Assembly: GCA_039927975.1 (NCBI GenBank)
Contig: JBDSTZ010000079.1
Location: forward strand, 1 to 18,710
DNA: 18,710 nt
Source: JBDSTZ01 sp039927975
GTDB lineage: Bacteria > Pseudomonadota > Gammaproteobacteria > Burkholderiales > Burkholderiaceae_D
Direction: 5' to 3'
In this document: positions 6,469 through 13,225 of the stretch, piece after piece
Position numbering within the stretch: the first letter of the stretch is position 1
Layout: each line of letters opens with the position of its first letter
Position numbers and translations under genes: made by a program
The notes under the pieces: model-generated
Seen by the model: only the letters and a program-made list of their open reading frames with translations
Databases searched by the model: none
What the model was told of the DNA's origin: nothing

Positions 6469-7167
6469 TCAGGCCGGACGCGCGCGGCGGTACTGTCCGT
6501 ACAGCTGTTCCATGGTGGTACCGCGGGTGGCGTCGTGCAGCGGGGCGGACGGCGCGTAGTTGACGAAGCGGACCACCCAGTCGCTCTCGCCGGCGCCGAC
6601 GTCGAGCGCGTTGATGCAGCCGGCCGCCTGCGCCAGGCCGCCGAGGAACTGGCGCCGCCCGGTCAGCGCGAGCGACAGGATGGCGCAGTTGACGCCTTCG
6701 TGCAGCACCAGCAGCGCGGTGTCCCAGGCGGGATCGGCGCGCAGACGCGCCAGTGCGGGGTGGACCCGGTCCATCAGTTCGCCCACCGATTCGCCGCCGA
6801 GGAAGCGCTGCTCGTCGCCGACGGCGCCGGCGAACACCCCGGTGAAGGCGGCGTGCAGGTCGGCGTCGGCGATGTCGGCCAGGCGGCCGCCGCGAATTTC
6901 GGCCAGCTCGGGCCAGGATTCGGCGACGTGCTGTTGACCCGTTTCGGCCAGCACCAGCGCCGCCGTTTCGAGGGTGCGCGGCAGGCCCGAGGTGATCACG
7001 CGGTCAAAGCGCAGCTGCTGCGCGGCGAAGCTCTGGCCGGCGGCGCACGCCTGCGCGCGGCCTTCGGCGTTGAGCGCCATGCCGTCGGCCGGGTAGGGTC
7101 GGCCAGCCTCGTCGAAATAGGTGACGCTGCCGTGGCGCATCAGGAACAGGCGGCGGCGCGTGCTCAT
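6469..7167 (-). CDS. Histidine phosphatase family (phosphoglycerate mutase-like) protein
   Basis: 232 residues of the histidine phosphatase superfamily. The phospho-acceptor motif is MRHG (10-13, His12). SGLPRTLETA (60-69) supplies the conserved Arg64, PELAEIRGG (86-94) the acidic residue near Glu90, and VLHEGVN (154-160) the second catalytic His156. Members remove phosphate from small molecules or proteins, and the substrate cannot be deduced. Placed before an APH-fold kinase and an ACAD10/11-type dehydrogenase, it may act on phosphorylated acyl intermediates or dead-end products; this is inference. Its ATG is 5 nt after the stop of the prepilin gene and no clear ribosome binding site is seen, so reinitiation after the pilin is plausible. 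An 89-nt gap separates it from the kinase gene. Confidence 0.88.
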   Translation of the reverse strand: MSTRRRLFLMRHGSVTYFDEAGRPYPADGMALNAEGRAQACAAGQSFAAQQLRFDRVITSGLPRTLETAALVLAETGQQHVAESWPELAEIRGGRLADIADADLHAAFTGVFAGAVGDEQRFLGGESVGELMDRVHPALARLRADPAWDTALLVLHEGVNCAILSLALTGRRQFLGGLAQAAGCINALDVGAGESDWVVRFVNYAPSAPLHDATRGTTMEQLYGQYRRARPA

Positions 7168-7172
7168 GGCGG

Positions 7173-7736
7173 TCAGAAGAAGACGGCGGTGCGGGGGACG
7201 ATCGCGCCGGTGCTGGTGTAGGGCGCGTTGGCGCGCACGGCGCCGGTGGCGGCCACGCCGTCATCGAGCTTGCTGTCGATTTGCTGGGCGAAGGAGTCGG
7301 GCAGGTTGTCGAAGCGGACGCCATTGCCGGCTCGTCCACCCACCGTGTCGTTGTACAGGTAGACGGCGCCGCCCTGGGCGCTGGTCATGAAGTCGGTGCT
7401 GCCGTTGAACGAGCCGGTGATGAAGCCGCCCAGCGCCAGGTGCTGCGGCGCCAGCAGGTATTCGCTGATCTGGCCGTCGCCGTTGCCGTTGGCCAGCGCG
7501 CCGGGCACGTGGCTGGTCGCTTGCGCATCGTCGCCCGGTAGCGCGCGGAACTTGTCCTGGTAGGCGTTCACCGCCGCCGACAGCGAATTCGATTGTTGGA
7601 TGATGTTCTTGACCTTGGCGCTGTCGATCAGGCCCTGGCCCTTGAGCACGCCGCCCAGCAGCAAGCCGATGATGACCAGCACGATGGCGATCTCGACCAG
7701 CGTAAAGCCCCGCTGTCGCTGTGAGAAGTGTTGCAT
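7173..7736 (-). CDS. Type IV prepilin, probable major pilin of the cluster
   Basis: 187 residues from the ATG at 7736: a 10-residue basic leader MQHFSQRQRG, then the canonical type III signal FTLVEIAIVLVIIGLLLGG with Glu at +5 (residue 15), the site for prepilin peptidase. A TTG at 7760 is an alternative start but lacks a ribosome binding site and lengthens the leader. The globular part has QDKFRALPGDDA (60-71), common in betaproteobacterial prepilins, then NGNGDGQI (83-90), which resembles a Ca2+-binding loop. There is no cysteine, so no C-terminal disulfide loop as in classical PilA/MshA. It is the last pilus gene and the only one with a sizeable AT-rich leader (57 nt), as expected for a pilin expressed above the assembly genes. 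Major-pilin status is inference. Confidence 0.88.
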   Translation of the reverse strand: MQHFSQRQRGFTLVEIAIVLVIIGLLLGGVLKGQGLIDSAKVKNIIQQSNSLSAAVNAYQDKFRALPGDDAQATSHVPGALANGNGDGQISEYLLAPQHLALGGFITGSFNGSTDFMTSAQGGAVYLYNDTVGGRAGNGVRFDNLPDSFAQQIDSKLDDGVAATGAVRANAPYTSTGAIVPRTAVFF

Positions 7737-7793
7737 GATTGCTTTCGATATGTCGATCAATAGGGTTTCACAGAGAAATATTTTACACCCGGG
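7737..7793 (-). promoter_or_regulatory. AT-rich 57-nt leader before the prepilin gene, possible promoter region
   Basis: This is the only gap above 10 nt inside the pilus cluster and its composition falls sharply (TGTAAAATATTTCTC on the minus strand). I could not find a convincing sigma-70 pair, nor the GG-N10-GC of sigma-54. A weak GAAAG lies before the ATG. Regulatory function is inferred from position and composition only. Confidence 0.35.
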
Positions 7794-8483
7794 TCAGGGT
7801 GGATGCGCGTCCGGACTGTCGAGGCGGCGCTCCAGAAAACGCAGCTCGCGCGGGTCGCTCACCTGGCCACTGTCGAGAAGGGCGCCGATCAGCGCACGCG
7901 CGCTGTCACGCTCGCCCATGTCGGTGGCGATGAATAGTTCGAGTTCGTGCGCCCATGGCGGCACGGAGGGGCCACGCGCGCGGGTGCGGATCTCCTGCGC
8001 GTAGCTGCGCGCCAGCGGCAGGTCGTGCAGGCGATGGCGCGCCACCAGGGCGGCGTGGGCCAGCCACGGCCAGCGGCGGTCGGGGTCTTCGGCGAAGCGC
8101 GCGTGGACGAAATCGAGCATCACACGCACCCGCGCCGGGTCGTTGACCGCGCCGTACACTTCGCTTGCCGCCAGCAGCGGCGCCTGGCCGCGCGGATCGA
8201 GGTCGAGCGCGAGGGCGAGCCAGTCGCGCAGGCGATGGTAGTCGAGGGTGCGCCAGCCGGTGTGCGCATCTTCGGCCTGGACCAACAGCAGCGTCAGTTT
8301 CGACAGCGCGATCGGGTCGCCGAGGGCGGCCACCCGCAGCATGGACAGCGGCGGCGCCGGCGCCAGGGTCTCGGCGGCCGCCGGCGCGGCGCGTGCGTGT
8401 AGCGCTTGCCACGCGATGTGCAGCGAGAGCGCTGCCGCCAGCAGCATCAGCACGGCGCGTGGGACGCGGGTGGCAGGGCGCAT
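7794..8483 (-). CDS. Uncharacterised membrane-anchored helical protein of the pilus cluster
   Basis: 229 residues, starting at the ATG that shares one base with the permease stop (TGATG at 8483). An N-terminal membrane segment or uncleaved signal (about 9-31: VPRAVLMLLAAALSLHIAWQ) is followed by an apparently all-helical domain. It contains repeated amphipathic stretches such as WLALALDLDPRGQAPLLAA and RFAEDPDRRWPWLAHAALVA, reminiscent of degenerate TPR units. No catalytic motif is seen. Tight coupling to the ABC-2-type permease suggests they work together, with the helical domain probably in the periplasm. In Myxococcus xanthus pilGHI an accessory protein accompanies an ABC transporter needed for pili. 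That analogy is mine and no homology is claimed. Confidence 0.72.
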   Translation of the reverse strand: MRPATRVPRAVLMLLAAALSLHIAWQALHARAAPAAAETLAPAPPLSMLRVAALGDPIALSKLTLLLVQAEDAHTGWRTLDYHRLRDWLALALDLDPRGQAPLLAASEVYGAVNDPARVRVMLDFVHARFAEDPDRRWPWLAHAALVARHRLHDLPLARSYAQEIRTRARGPSVPPWAHELELFIATDMGERDSARALIGALLDSGQVSDPRELRFLERRLDSPDAHPP

Positions 8484-9235
8484 CAGATCGCCTTCCGGTA
8501 CAGGTCGACCAGCGCCGCCGCCGTCACCAGCGCGATGCACAGCGCGGTCTGGACCAGCAGCGGCGCCAGGTCGGCGCCACTGCCGCTGTGATAGACCAGC
8601 CAATCGGTGCGGGAAAACCGGTCGAGGCGCGGCAGGATCAGGGCGATGGCGTCGAGCAGCCGGAAGGGGCCTTCGCGCGGCGCGCCCGCGTGGCCGAGCA
8701 GCTGGAGCGCGCCGATCGCCCGTGCCAGCACATAAAAGCCGGCGCTCGCGGCCAGCGCCGGCAGCGGCTGCGACAGGCCGAGCGCGCATAGCAGGCTGAA
8801 AGCGGCGACGATCCACAGTTCCCACAGCAGCGATACAGCCCACAGCAGCGCCTGCGCCGGCGGCGCAAACAGGGCGCACAGGGCGCCCGCGAGGAGGGCC
8901 GGGGCGAGCGCCGCCAGGGCGAAGCCGAGCAGCCTGCCGAGCAGCCAGGCGGCGCGCGGCAGGGCCAGCGCCAGCAGCAGCTGGTCGCCTTTGTCGTTGG
9001 CTTCGCGCTGCATGCTGGTGACGACAAAGCCGGCCACCAGCGCGGCCGCTGCCAGGCGCAGGGCGGCGGCCAGCAGCGCCGCTTGCAGCTGCACGGACTC
9101 GGTCAGCGCCAGTTCGCGCAGGAAGGCGCTGGCGGCCAGGGCCAGCGCGCCGAGCGCGGCCAGCAGCCACGGCAGTCGGCTGCGGCGCGCTTCGAGCAGG
9201 GTGGCGCCGGCGATGGCGAACAGGATGTTGATCAT
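8483..9235 (-). CDS. ABC-2-type transporter permease subunit
   Basis: 250 residues with about six membrane segments (roughly 21-40, 52-74, 98-123, 128-151, 157-178, 223-246). Between the second and third lies REANDKGDQLLLALALPR (77-94), followed by AAWLLGRLLG. This matches the ABC-2 permease pattern in which a cytosolic RExxKG..LLL..P.sR segment precedes a membrane helix and contacts the ATPase. No ATPase gene is in the window, although such a subunit should need one. The gene begins 2 nt after the upstream pseudopilin stop and overlaps the next gene by one base, so it is locked into the pilus operon. Alternative: another polytopic export or anchor protein. The transported substrate is unknown. 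Confidence 0.75.
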   Translation of the reverse strand: MINILFAIAGATLLEARRSRLPWLLAALGALALAASAFLRELALTESVQLQAALLAAALRLAAAALVAGFVVTSMQREANDKGDQLLLALALPRAAWLLGRLLGFALAALAPALLAGALCALFAPPAQALLWAVSLLWELWIVAAFSLLCALGLSQPLPALAASAGFYVLARAIGALQLLGHAGAPREGPFRLLDAIALILPRLDRFSRTDWLVYHSGSGADLAPLLVQTALCIALVTAAALVDLYRKAI

Positions 9236-9237
9236 GG

Positions 9238-9948
9238 CTAGCGGGGCAGGACGCCGGCGGCGACCATACGGTTAAACAGGATGTTGGGTGAAATCCACAG
9301 CACCACGTCGTCGAATTCGCCGCCGGGCGCGTTGGGGTTGTCGTCGGTGAGCCGGGTGACGAAAGCGATGCCGCTCTCGCCGGCGTTGGTGCGTTCGTCC
9401 AGGTTGCGGCCGCTGGCGCCGGCGACCCGGATACCGAGCGCGCTGACCGCGCCGGCGCCATTGCGTCCGTGCGAGAGAAGCACCGCCGGAATGTCGCCGA
9501 TGGCGCTGGCGCCGACCAGGTTGCCGCGCGCGTCGCGCGTGCCGATGGTGATGTCGCGCCGCGTCGTCAGGCCGAACGGCTGGCCGCTGTTGGCGTAGGC
9601 CGGCGTGACGCTGTAGCGCAGCAGGTGGTCCCAGGCGTCGAGCTTGCCGACGCCGAGCGTGGCCCAGGGGATGAAGCCCTGGCGCTTGCCGTCGCTGCAC
9701 TCGGCGCCGCTGCGGTCTTCCAGGCCGTTGCTGGCCGAGACGGCCGGGCAGGGCAGGTAGCCATTGCGCAGGGCGAAGCCGAGCAGGGCTTCGCGCGCTT
9801 CGTCGAGCGTCTTGCGGGTGTCGGCGCTCTTGCGCTGTTCGAGCTGCACCGACAAGGGCGTGAGCAGGCCGCCGATCATCAGGCCGACGATCACCATCAC
9901 GACGGCCATTTCGACCAGGCTAAAGCCGGCTTGGCGGCGGCGCGTCAT
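9238..9948 (-). CDS. Prepilin-type protein (pseudopilin paralogue with canonical signal)
   Basis: 236 residues. The leader MTRRRQAG is followed by the type III signal FSLVEMAVVMVIVGLMIGG, with Gly8/Phe9 as the cleavage site and Glu13 at +5. The body carries EALLGFALRNGYLPCPA (53-69), GFIPWATLG (91-99), DAWDHLLRYSVTPAY (104-118) and, near the end, PGGEFDDVVLWISP (208-221). The same blocks occur in the protein encoded just upstream, so the two are paralogues. Cys67 and Cys84 could pair in the periplasm. Expected role: a minor pilin or pseudopilin in the MSHA-like machine, processed by a prepilin peptidase encoded elsewhere. The start overlaps the previous stop as ATGA (9945-9948). Confidence 0.87.
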   Translation of the reverse strand: MTRRRQAGFSLVEMAVVMVIVGLMIGGLLTPLSVQLEQRKSADTRKTLDEAREALLGFALRNGYLPCPAVSASNGLEDRSGAECSDGKRQGFIPWATLGVGKLDAWDHLLRYSVTPAYANSGQPFGLTTRRDITIGTRDARGNLVGASAIGDIPAVLLSHGRNGAGAVSALGIRVAGASGRNLDERTNAGESGIAFVTRLTDDNPNAPGGEFDDVVLWISPNILFNRMVAAGVLPR

Positions 9949-10670
9949 GGCATCACCCTGGCGCGCGCCATGGCGTCATAGAGTTGGGTTGGGGCGATGA
10001 AGGCCACCAGGTCGTCGAACTCGCCGCCGGGCGCGCGCGCGTCGGCGTTCAAGGGGAGCTGCATGAAGTCGGTGACGGCGGCCTGGTTGGCCGCCTCGTC
10101 GATATTGGTGCTCGAAGCGTTGGCCTGGGCGCGGCCATCGAGGCCGATGCCGAAATTGTCGCGCCCGGCCGAACGGATCACCGCCGCCACGCACGGCGTG
10201 CCGGGCGCGCATACCGGATAGCCGGCAACGTAGATGACGGCGCCATGGCTGTCGCGGGTGAGCACGGTCTTGTTGCCGAACGAGGTGGCGCGGATCACCG
10301 GCGCGACCGTGAACACCGGCGTGACGCTGTAATAAAGCAGCTTGCCCCAGGCGTCGCCGGCTTCGATGCCGAGCGCCTGCCAGGGCAGCAAACCGTTGCA
10401 GGCGGCCTCGCTGTCGCACGGGCCGGCGCGCTCGGCGCCATTGACGCTGGAAGCGGCCGGGCGCGGCAGGCGGCCATGCGCGAGGGCGAAGCCGATCAGC
10501 GCTTCGCGCGCCTGGCCCACCACGGCGACATTGCGCAGCTCGCGCTCGCGGCGCAGGCTGTCGGGCCGCGCCGCGCCAATGAACAGCGAGGCGGCGCCCA
10601 GCGCCGCCACGGTGAGCAGGATCAGCAGGGCGGCGCCACGCTGGCGCGAGCGGGTATCAACGCGGCGCAT
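9945..10670 (-). CDS. Pseudopilin-like protein with GspK/PilX-style N-terminus
   Basis: 241 residues. The N-terminus has a basic leader ending QRG, then AALLILLTVAALGAASLF, a hydrophobic helix without Glu at +5, as in GspK, PilX and MshP-type components. The body repeats the blocks of the downstream paralogue: EALIGFALAHGRLPRPA (56-72), GLLPWQALG (93-101), DAWGKLLYYSVTP (106-118) and PGGEFDDLVAFIAP (214-227). Cys85 and Cys91 are in the first half, with Cys154 and Cys160 further on. GspK-type proteins usually cap a pseudopilus tip, so this and the next protein may form a tip complex (inference). The ATG lies within the end of the MshK-like gene (14-nt overlap). Whether the signal is cleaved by prepilin peptidase cannot be told. 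Confidence 0.8.
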   Translation of the reverse strand: MRRVDTRSRQRGAALLILLTVAALGAASLFIGAARPDSLRRERELRNVAVVGQAREALIGFALAHGRLPRPAASSVNGAERAGPCDSEAACNGLLPWQALGIEAGDAWGKLLYYSVTPVFTVAPVIRATSFGNKTVLTRDSHGAVIYVAGYPVCAPGTPCVAAVIRSAGRDNFGIGLDGRAQANASSTNIDEAANQAAVTDFMQLPLNADARAPGGEFDDLVAFIAPTQLYDAMARARVMP

Positions 10671-11064
10671 ACAGATCCTTCCGGGCGGCGCTGGCCGGGT
10701 CGACGCTCTGGCCGGGTTTGACGAGTACGCTGCCGCCAGCGGGCAACGGCACCGCGTAGGCGCCGGGCGCGCCGGCCGCGATCTCGGTCGGCACCTGGTT
10801 GAGCCAGACTGTGGTCTTGCCGCCGCTGCGTCGCACGATGCCGTCGACCGTCACCGGGATTGGCGGCGGCGCCGGGCGCGCGGCCGGCGGTTCGGCCGTC
10901 ACCAGCGGGGCCGGCGCGGCGGCGGGCGGCGGTGCGCTGCCGCGCTGGCGGTCGATGCGTTCGCGTTCGGCCGGGGTTGAAAACAGGCGGCCGATCGGCA
11001 CGGTCTGGGCGGAGGCGTGCGCGCACAGTAGCTGTAGCAGTAGCAGCCAGGTGGCGTGGCGCAT
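10657..11064 (-). CDS. MshK/PilP-like periplasmic protein
   Basis: 135 residues starting at the ATG that shares a base with the upstream stop (TGATG at 11064). A Sec signal peptide is clear: MRHATWLLLLQLLCAHASAQ, with probable cleavage after ASA (19); the cysteine at 14 is not in a good lipobox. A Pro/Ala-rich linker (45-70) is followed by a small beta-rich domain, VTVDGIVRRSGGKTTVWLNQ (71-90), the style of PilP/GspC-HR and MshK domains, which contact the secretin. Short length and position after the MshJ-like gene agree with MshK of MSHA clusters. Identity is by position and architecture more than by conserved residues. Confidence 0.7.
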   Translation of the reverse strand: MRHATWLLLLQLLCAHASAQTVPIGRLFSTPAERERIDRQRGSAPPPAAAPAPLVTAEPPAARPAPPPIPVTVDGIVRRSGGKTTVWLNQVPTEIAAGAPGAYAVPLPAGGSVLVKPGQSVDPASAARKDLYAPR

Positions 11065-11681
11065 CAATGGCCTCCCTTGGCGCCGAGCGAGAGGCCGACC
11101 ACCGTGCACTCGGACTGCACGCCGGCCGAGCTGGCGGCGTCGAGCTGCAGCGCGACGCGCCGCAGCTTGCAATCCTCGACGCTGAACAGGCCGGCGCGCT
11201 GCAGGGCGTCGAGCACGGCGAACAGGTCCAGTTCGTGCGCCAGTCCCATATGCAGCTGCATGCGGCTGGCGCGCAGCCGGTAGTCGGCCAGGTCGAGCTG
11301 GCGGTCCATGGTGACCACCTGCTGCGGTTCGATCTCGTAGCTGACCGAAGGCAGCTTGCGCTGGGCCTGCACGGTGCGCACCGCCTCGACCCAGGCCAGG
11401 CGGTTTTCGCCGCCGATCAGGCCGGCCTGACGCAGCGCCAGGAAGCGCGGCTGGTAGAGCGCGATGTCCTGCTGTTCGAGGGCGACGTTGCGCAGGCGCG
11501 AGAGCGCGCGCTGGTGCGCGCGTGTGGCCTTGGTCAGCCGGTCTGCCTGTTCGGCGGCGGCGTGGTTGCTGGCCATGGTGGCGCCGGCGGCCGCCAGCAG
11601 CGCGCCGGCGAACACCAGCACGGCGCGGCGCACCAGCACAAGGTCGTCGCGCCAGGAGCGGTTGGCGGGCGCGGTCATCAT
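11064..11681 (-). CDS. MshJ/PilO/GspM-like inner membrane assembly protein
   Basis: 205 residues. A short cytosolic N-terminus is followed by one membrane helix (about 19-37: RAVLVFAGALLAAAGATMA), a probable coiled coil (42-80) and a periplasmic alpha/beta domain. This is the PilO/GspM/MshJ architecture. The open frame extends upstream through the previous gene, but the ATG at 11681 forms an ATGA overlap with that gene's stop and places the membrane helix at the proper distance. A Met pair at the start leaves a 3-nt ambiguity. In related machines it links the GspL/PilN-like protein to the secretin-binding PilP/MshK protein, matching the gene order here. Confidence 0.75.
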   Translation of the reverse strand: MMTAPANRSWRDDLVLVRRAVLVFAGALLAAAGATMASNHAAAEQADRLTKATRAHQRALSRLRNVALEQQDIALYQPRFLALRQAGLIGGENRLAWVEAVRTVQAQRKLPSVSYEIEPQQVVTMDRQLDLADYRLRASRMQLHMGLAHELDLFAVLDALQRAGLFSVEDCKLRRVALQLDAASSAGVQSECTVVGLSLGAKGGH

Positions 11682-13216
11682 GGTCTCCAACTGAGCTTGA
11701 GGATGAATTTGGGCTTGTCGGCCGGCTCGTTCAGACCGGCCTTGCCGGTCAGCCTGACGTCGGGGCGCACATCGAGCGGGGTGGCGACCACTTCCACCGC
11801 CAGCTGCGGGTGGGCGCGCAGGTCGAGCACCAGGCGGTTGACTGATTCGAGCACGCTGCGGTAGCTGGCGGTGGGCGCGCCGACGTCGCCTTCGACCACC
11901 AGCGCCTGGATCGGCGGCTGCGGGATGCCGAGCGAGGAGGCGGTCACCGGTGCGGTGGTGTCGGAACTGCCGGCGGCGCCGGCCGCGGGCGGCTGCGCCA
12001 GCGACCATTCGAGCGCCATCAGGTTGATGGCGGGATTGCGTTCGAGCGCGTCGCTGAGCAGGGCCATCAGCGGCGCCGGCTCGGGCGCCTGGGCGCGCAG
12101 CATGCTGTCGAGCTGTACCGCCGCCTTCATGTTGGCGGTGCGGGTCGCGGTCGGCGGCAGGCTGGTCATGATGGCTTGGTAGCGCCGGGTGTAGTCGGCC
12201 GCCTCGCGCCGCATGCGCGCTTCGCTGGCCTCGTCCTGGCCCAGTTGCCACAGGTCGGCGCCGACCCACAGCAGGGCGCCGCAGGCCAGCGCCGCGCTTG
12301 CGGCGTACAGCGACATGCGGGTGCTCCAGAGCCGGTGGAAGCGCGCTTGGGACCCAAGCGGGTAGTGGCTGGGCGGGGTCTGCCGCGCGGCCAGCGCCAG
12401 CAGCAGTTGGTCGCTGACGACGCTTGGTTGCGCCAGCTTGAAGCGCGCGCCGGCGCTGTCCAAATCGATGAAGTCGAACGCGGTCTCGTGGCCGTCGAAG
12501 CACAGGCTCTCAAGCGCGGCCACGCTGTCGGCGGGCGCCACCACCAGCACGCGCAGCAGGTCGCCGCGCCCGAGCAAGCGGGTGCTGGTGAGGAATTGCT
12601 GCATGCGGGCCGTCTCGGCGGCGGTGTGGGTGGCCAGGTCATCGTGTTCGGCCAGTTCGGTCAGGCGCGAGAACTTGAGCGCGCCGGCCTGGAAGTAGGA
12701 TTGGCGTAGGCCGCCGCTCTGGCGGGTGATCAGCAGCAGGTGCGGCTGCGGCGCGGCCAGCCGGCGCACCAGCAGCTGCGACAGGAAGGCGGCCGAATAC
12801 AGCGCCGCCAGCGGCACGCGGCGCTGTTCGAGCGCGTCGACCCAGGGCTGCACCGAGGCCGGGTTGGTCAGCGCCGAGAACAGCCACAGGTCGTCGCGCC
12901 GGCCGGCCACTTCGCGGCCCTGCACGCGCGCCTGGCGGTAGGGCGTGTCGCGGTACAGCTGGCGCAGGCGGCGCGCCACCAGCCCGCGCCCGGCGCGGCC
13001 GCCCACATGCGGCAGCGACAGACGCTGGAAGTCTTCCTCGACCAGGTCTGCGACCAGGTAGGCGGGGGTGTCGGCGTGCGCGTCGAGATAGGCGCCGAAA
13101 GCCGCCAGGCCGGCGGCGTCGGCGCCGAAGCGGACCGGCTCGCCCAGCCGCCCGCGGCGCCACTGGCAGGCGCACAGCTGGTCTTGCGTGACGTAGAAGA
13201 GTTGTTTGGGCAGCAC
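11678..13216 (-). CDS. MshI/GspL-like (PilM-PilN type) assembly platform protein
   Basis: 512 residues with a GTG start, preceded by GAGGA, 9 nt after the MshG stop. The N-terminal about 300 residues appear cytosolic and alpha/beta, with family-looking blocks such as DFQRLSLPHVGGR (62-74) and GGLRQSYFQAGALKFSRL (168-185). A single membrane helix follows at about 302-322, then a coiled coil (325-370) and a periplasmic domain to the end. A cytosolic actin-like or pseudo-ATPase half joined through one helix to a periplasmic ferredoxin-like half is the GspL plan, equivalent to PilM plus PilN. I do not see conserved nucleotide-binding motifs, so the assignment rests on architecture and place before MshJ/MshK-like genes. 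Confidence 0.68.
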   Translation of the reverse strand: MLPKQLFYVTQDQLCACQWRRGRLGEPVRFGADAAGLAAFGAYLDAHADTPAYLVADLVEEDFQRLSLPHVGGRAGRGLVARRLRQLYRDTPYRQARVQGREVAGRRDDLWLFSALTNPASVQPWVDALEQRRVPLAALYSAAFLSQLLVRRLAAPQPHLLLITRQSGGLRQSYFQAGALKFSRLTELAEHDDLATHTAAETARMQQFLTSTRLLGRGDLLRVLVVAPADSVAALESLCFDGHETAFDFIDLDSAGARFKLAQPSVVSDQLLLALAARQTPPSHYPLGSQARFHRLWSTRMSLYAASAALACGALLWVGADLWQLGQDEASEARMRREAADYTRRYQAIMTSLPPTATRTANMKAAVQLDSMLRAQAPEPAPLMALLSDALERNPAINLMALEWSLAQPPAAGAAGSSDTTAPVTASSLGIPQPPIQALVVEGDVGAPTASYRSVLESVNRLVLDLRAHPQLAVEVVATPLDVRPDVRLTGKAGLNEPADKPKFILKLSWRP

Positions 13217-13225
13217 GGCCGGTCC

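Noticed and set aside
7737..7793. A sigma-54 promoter for the prepilin gene
   Set aside because: No GG-N10-GC pair is present on the minus strand in this gap.
7794..9461. A long minus-strand frame continuous with the helical protein and running upstream through the permease gene
   Set aside because: The upstream part is Ala/Arg/Pro-rich out-of-frame translation of the permease and pseudopilin. The ATG at 8483, with a TGATG junction and membrane segment, is the credible start.
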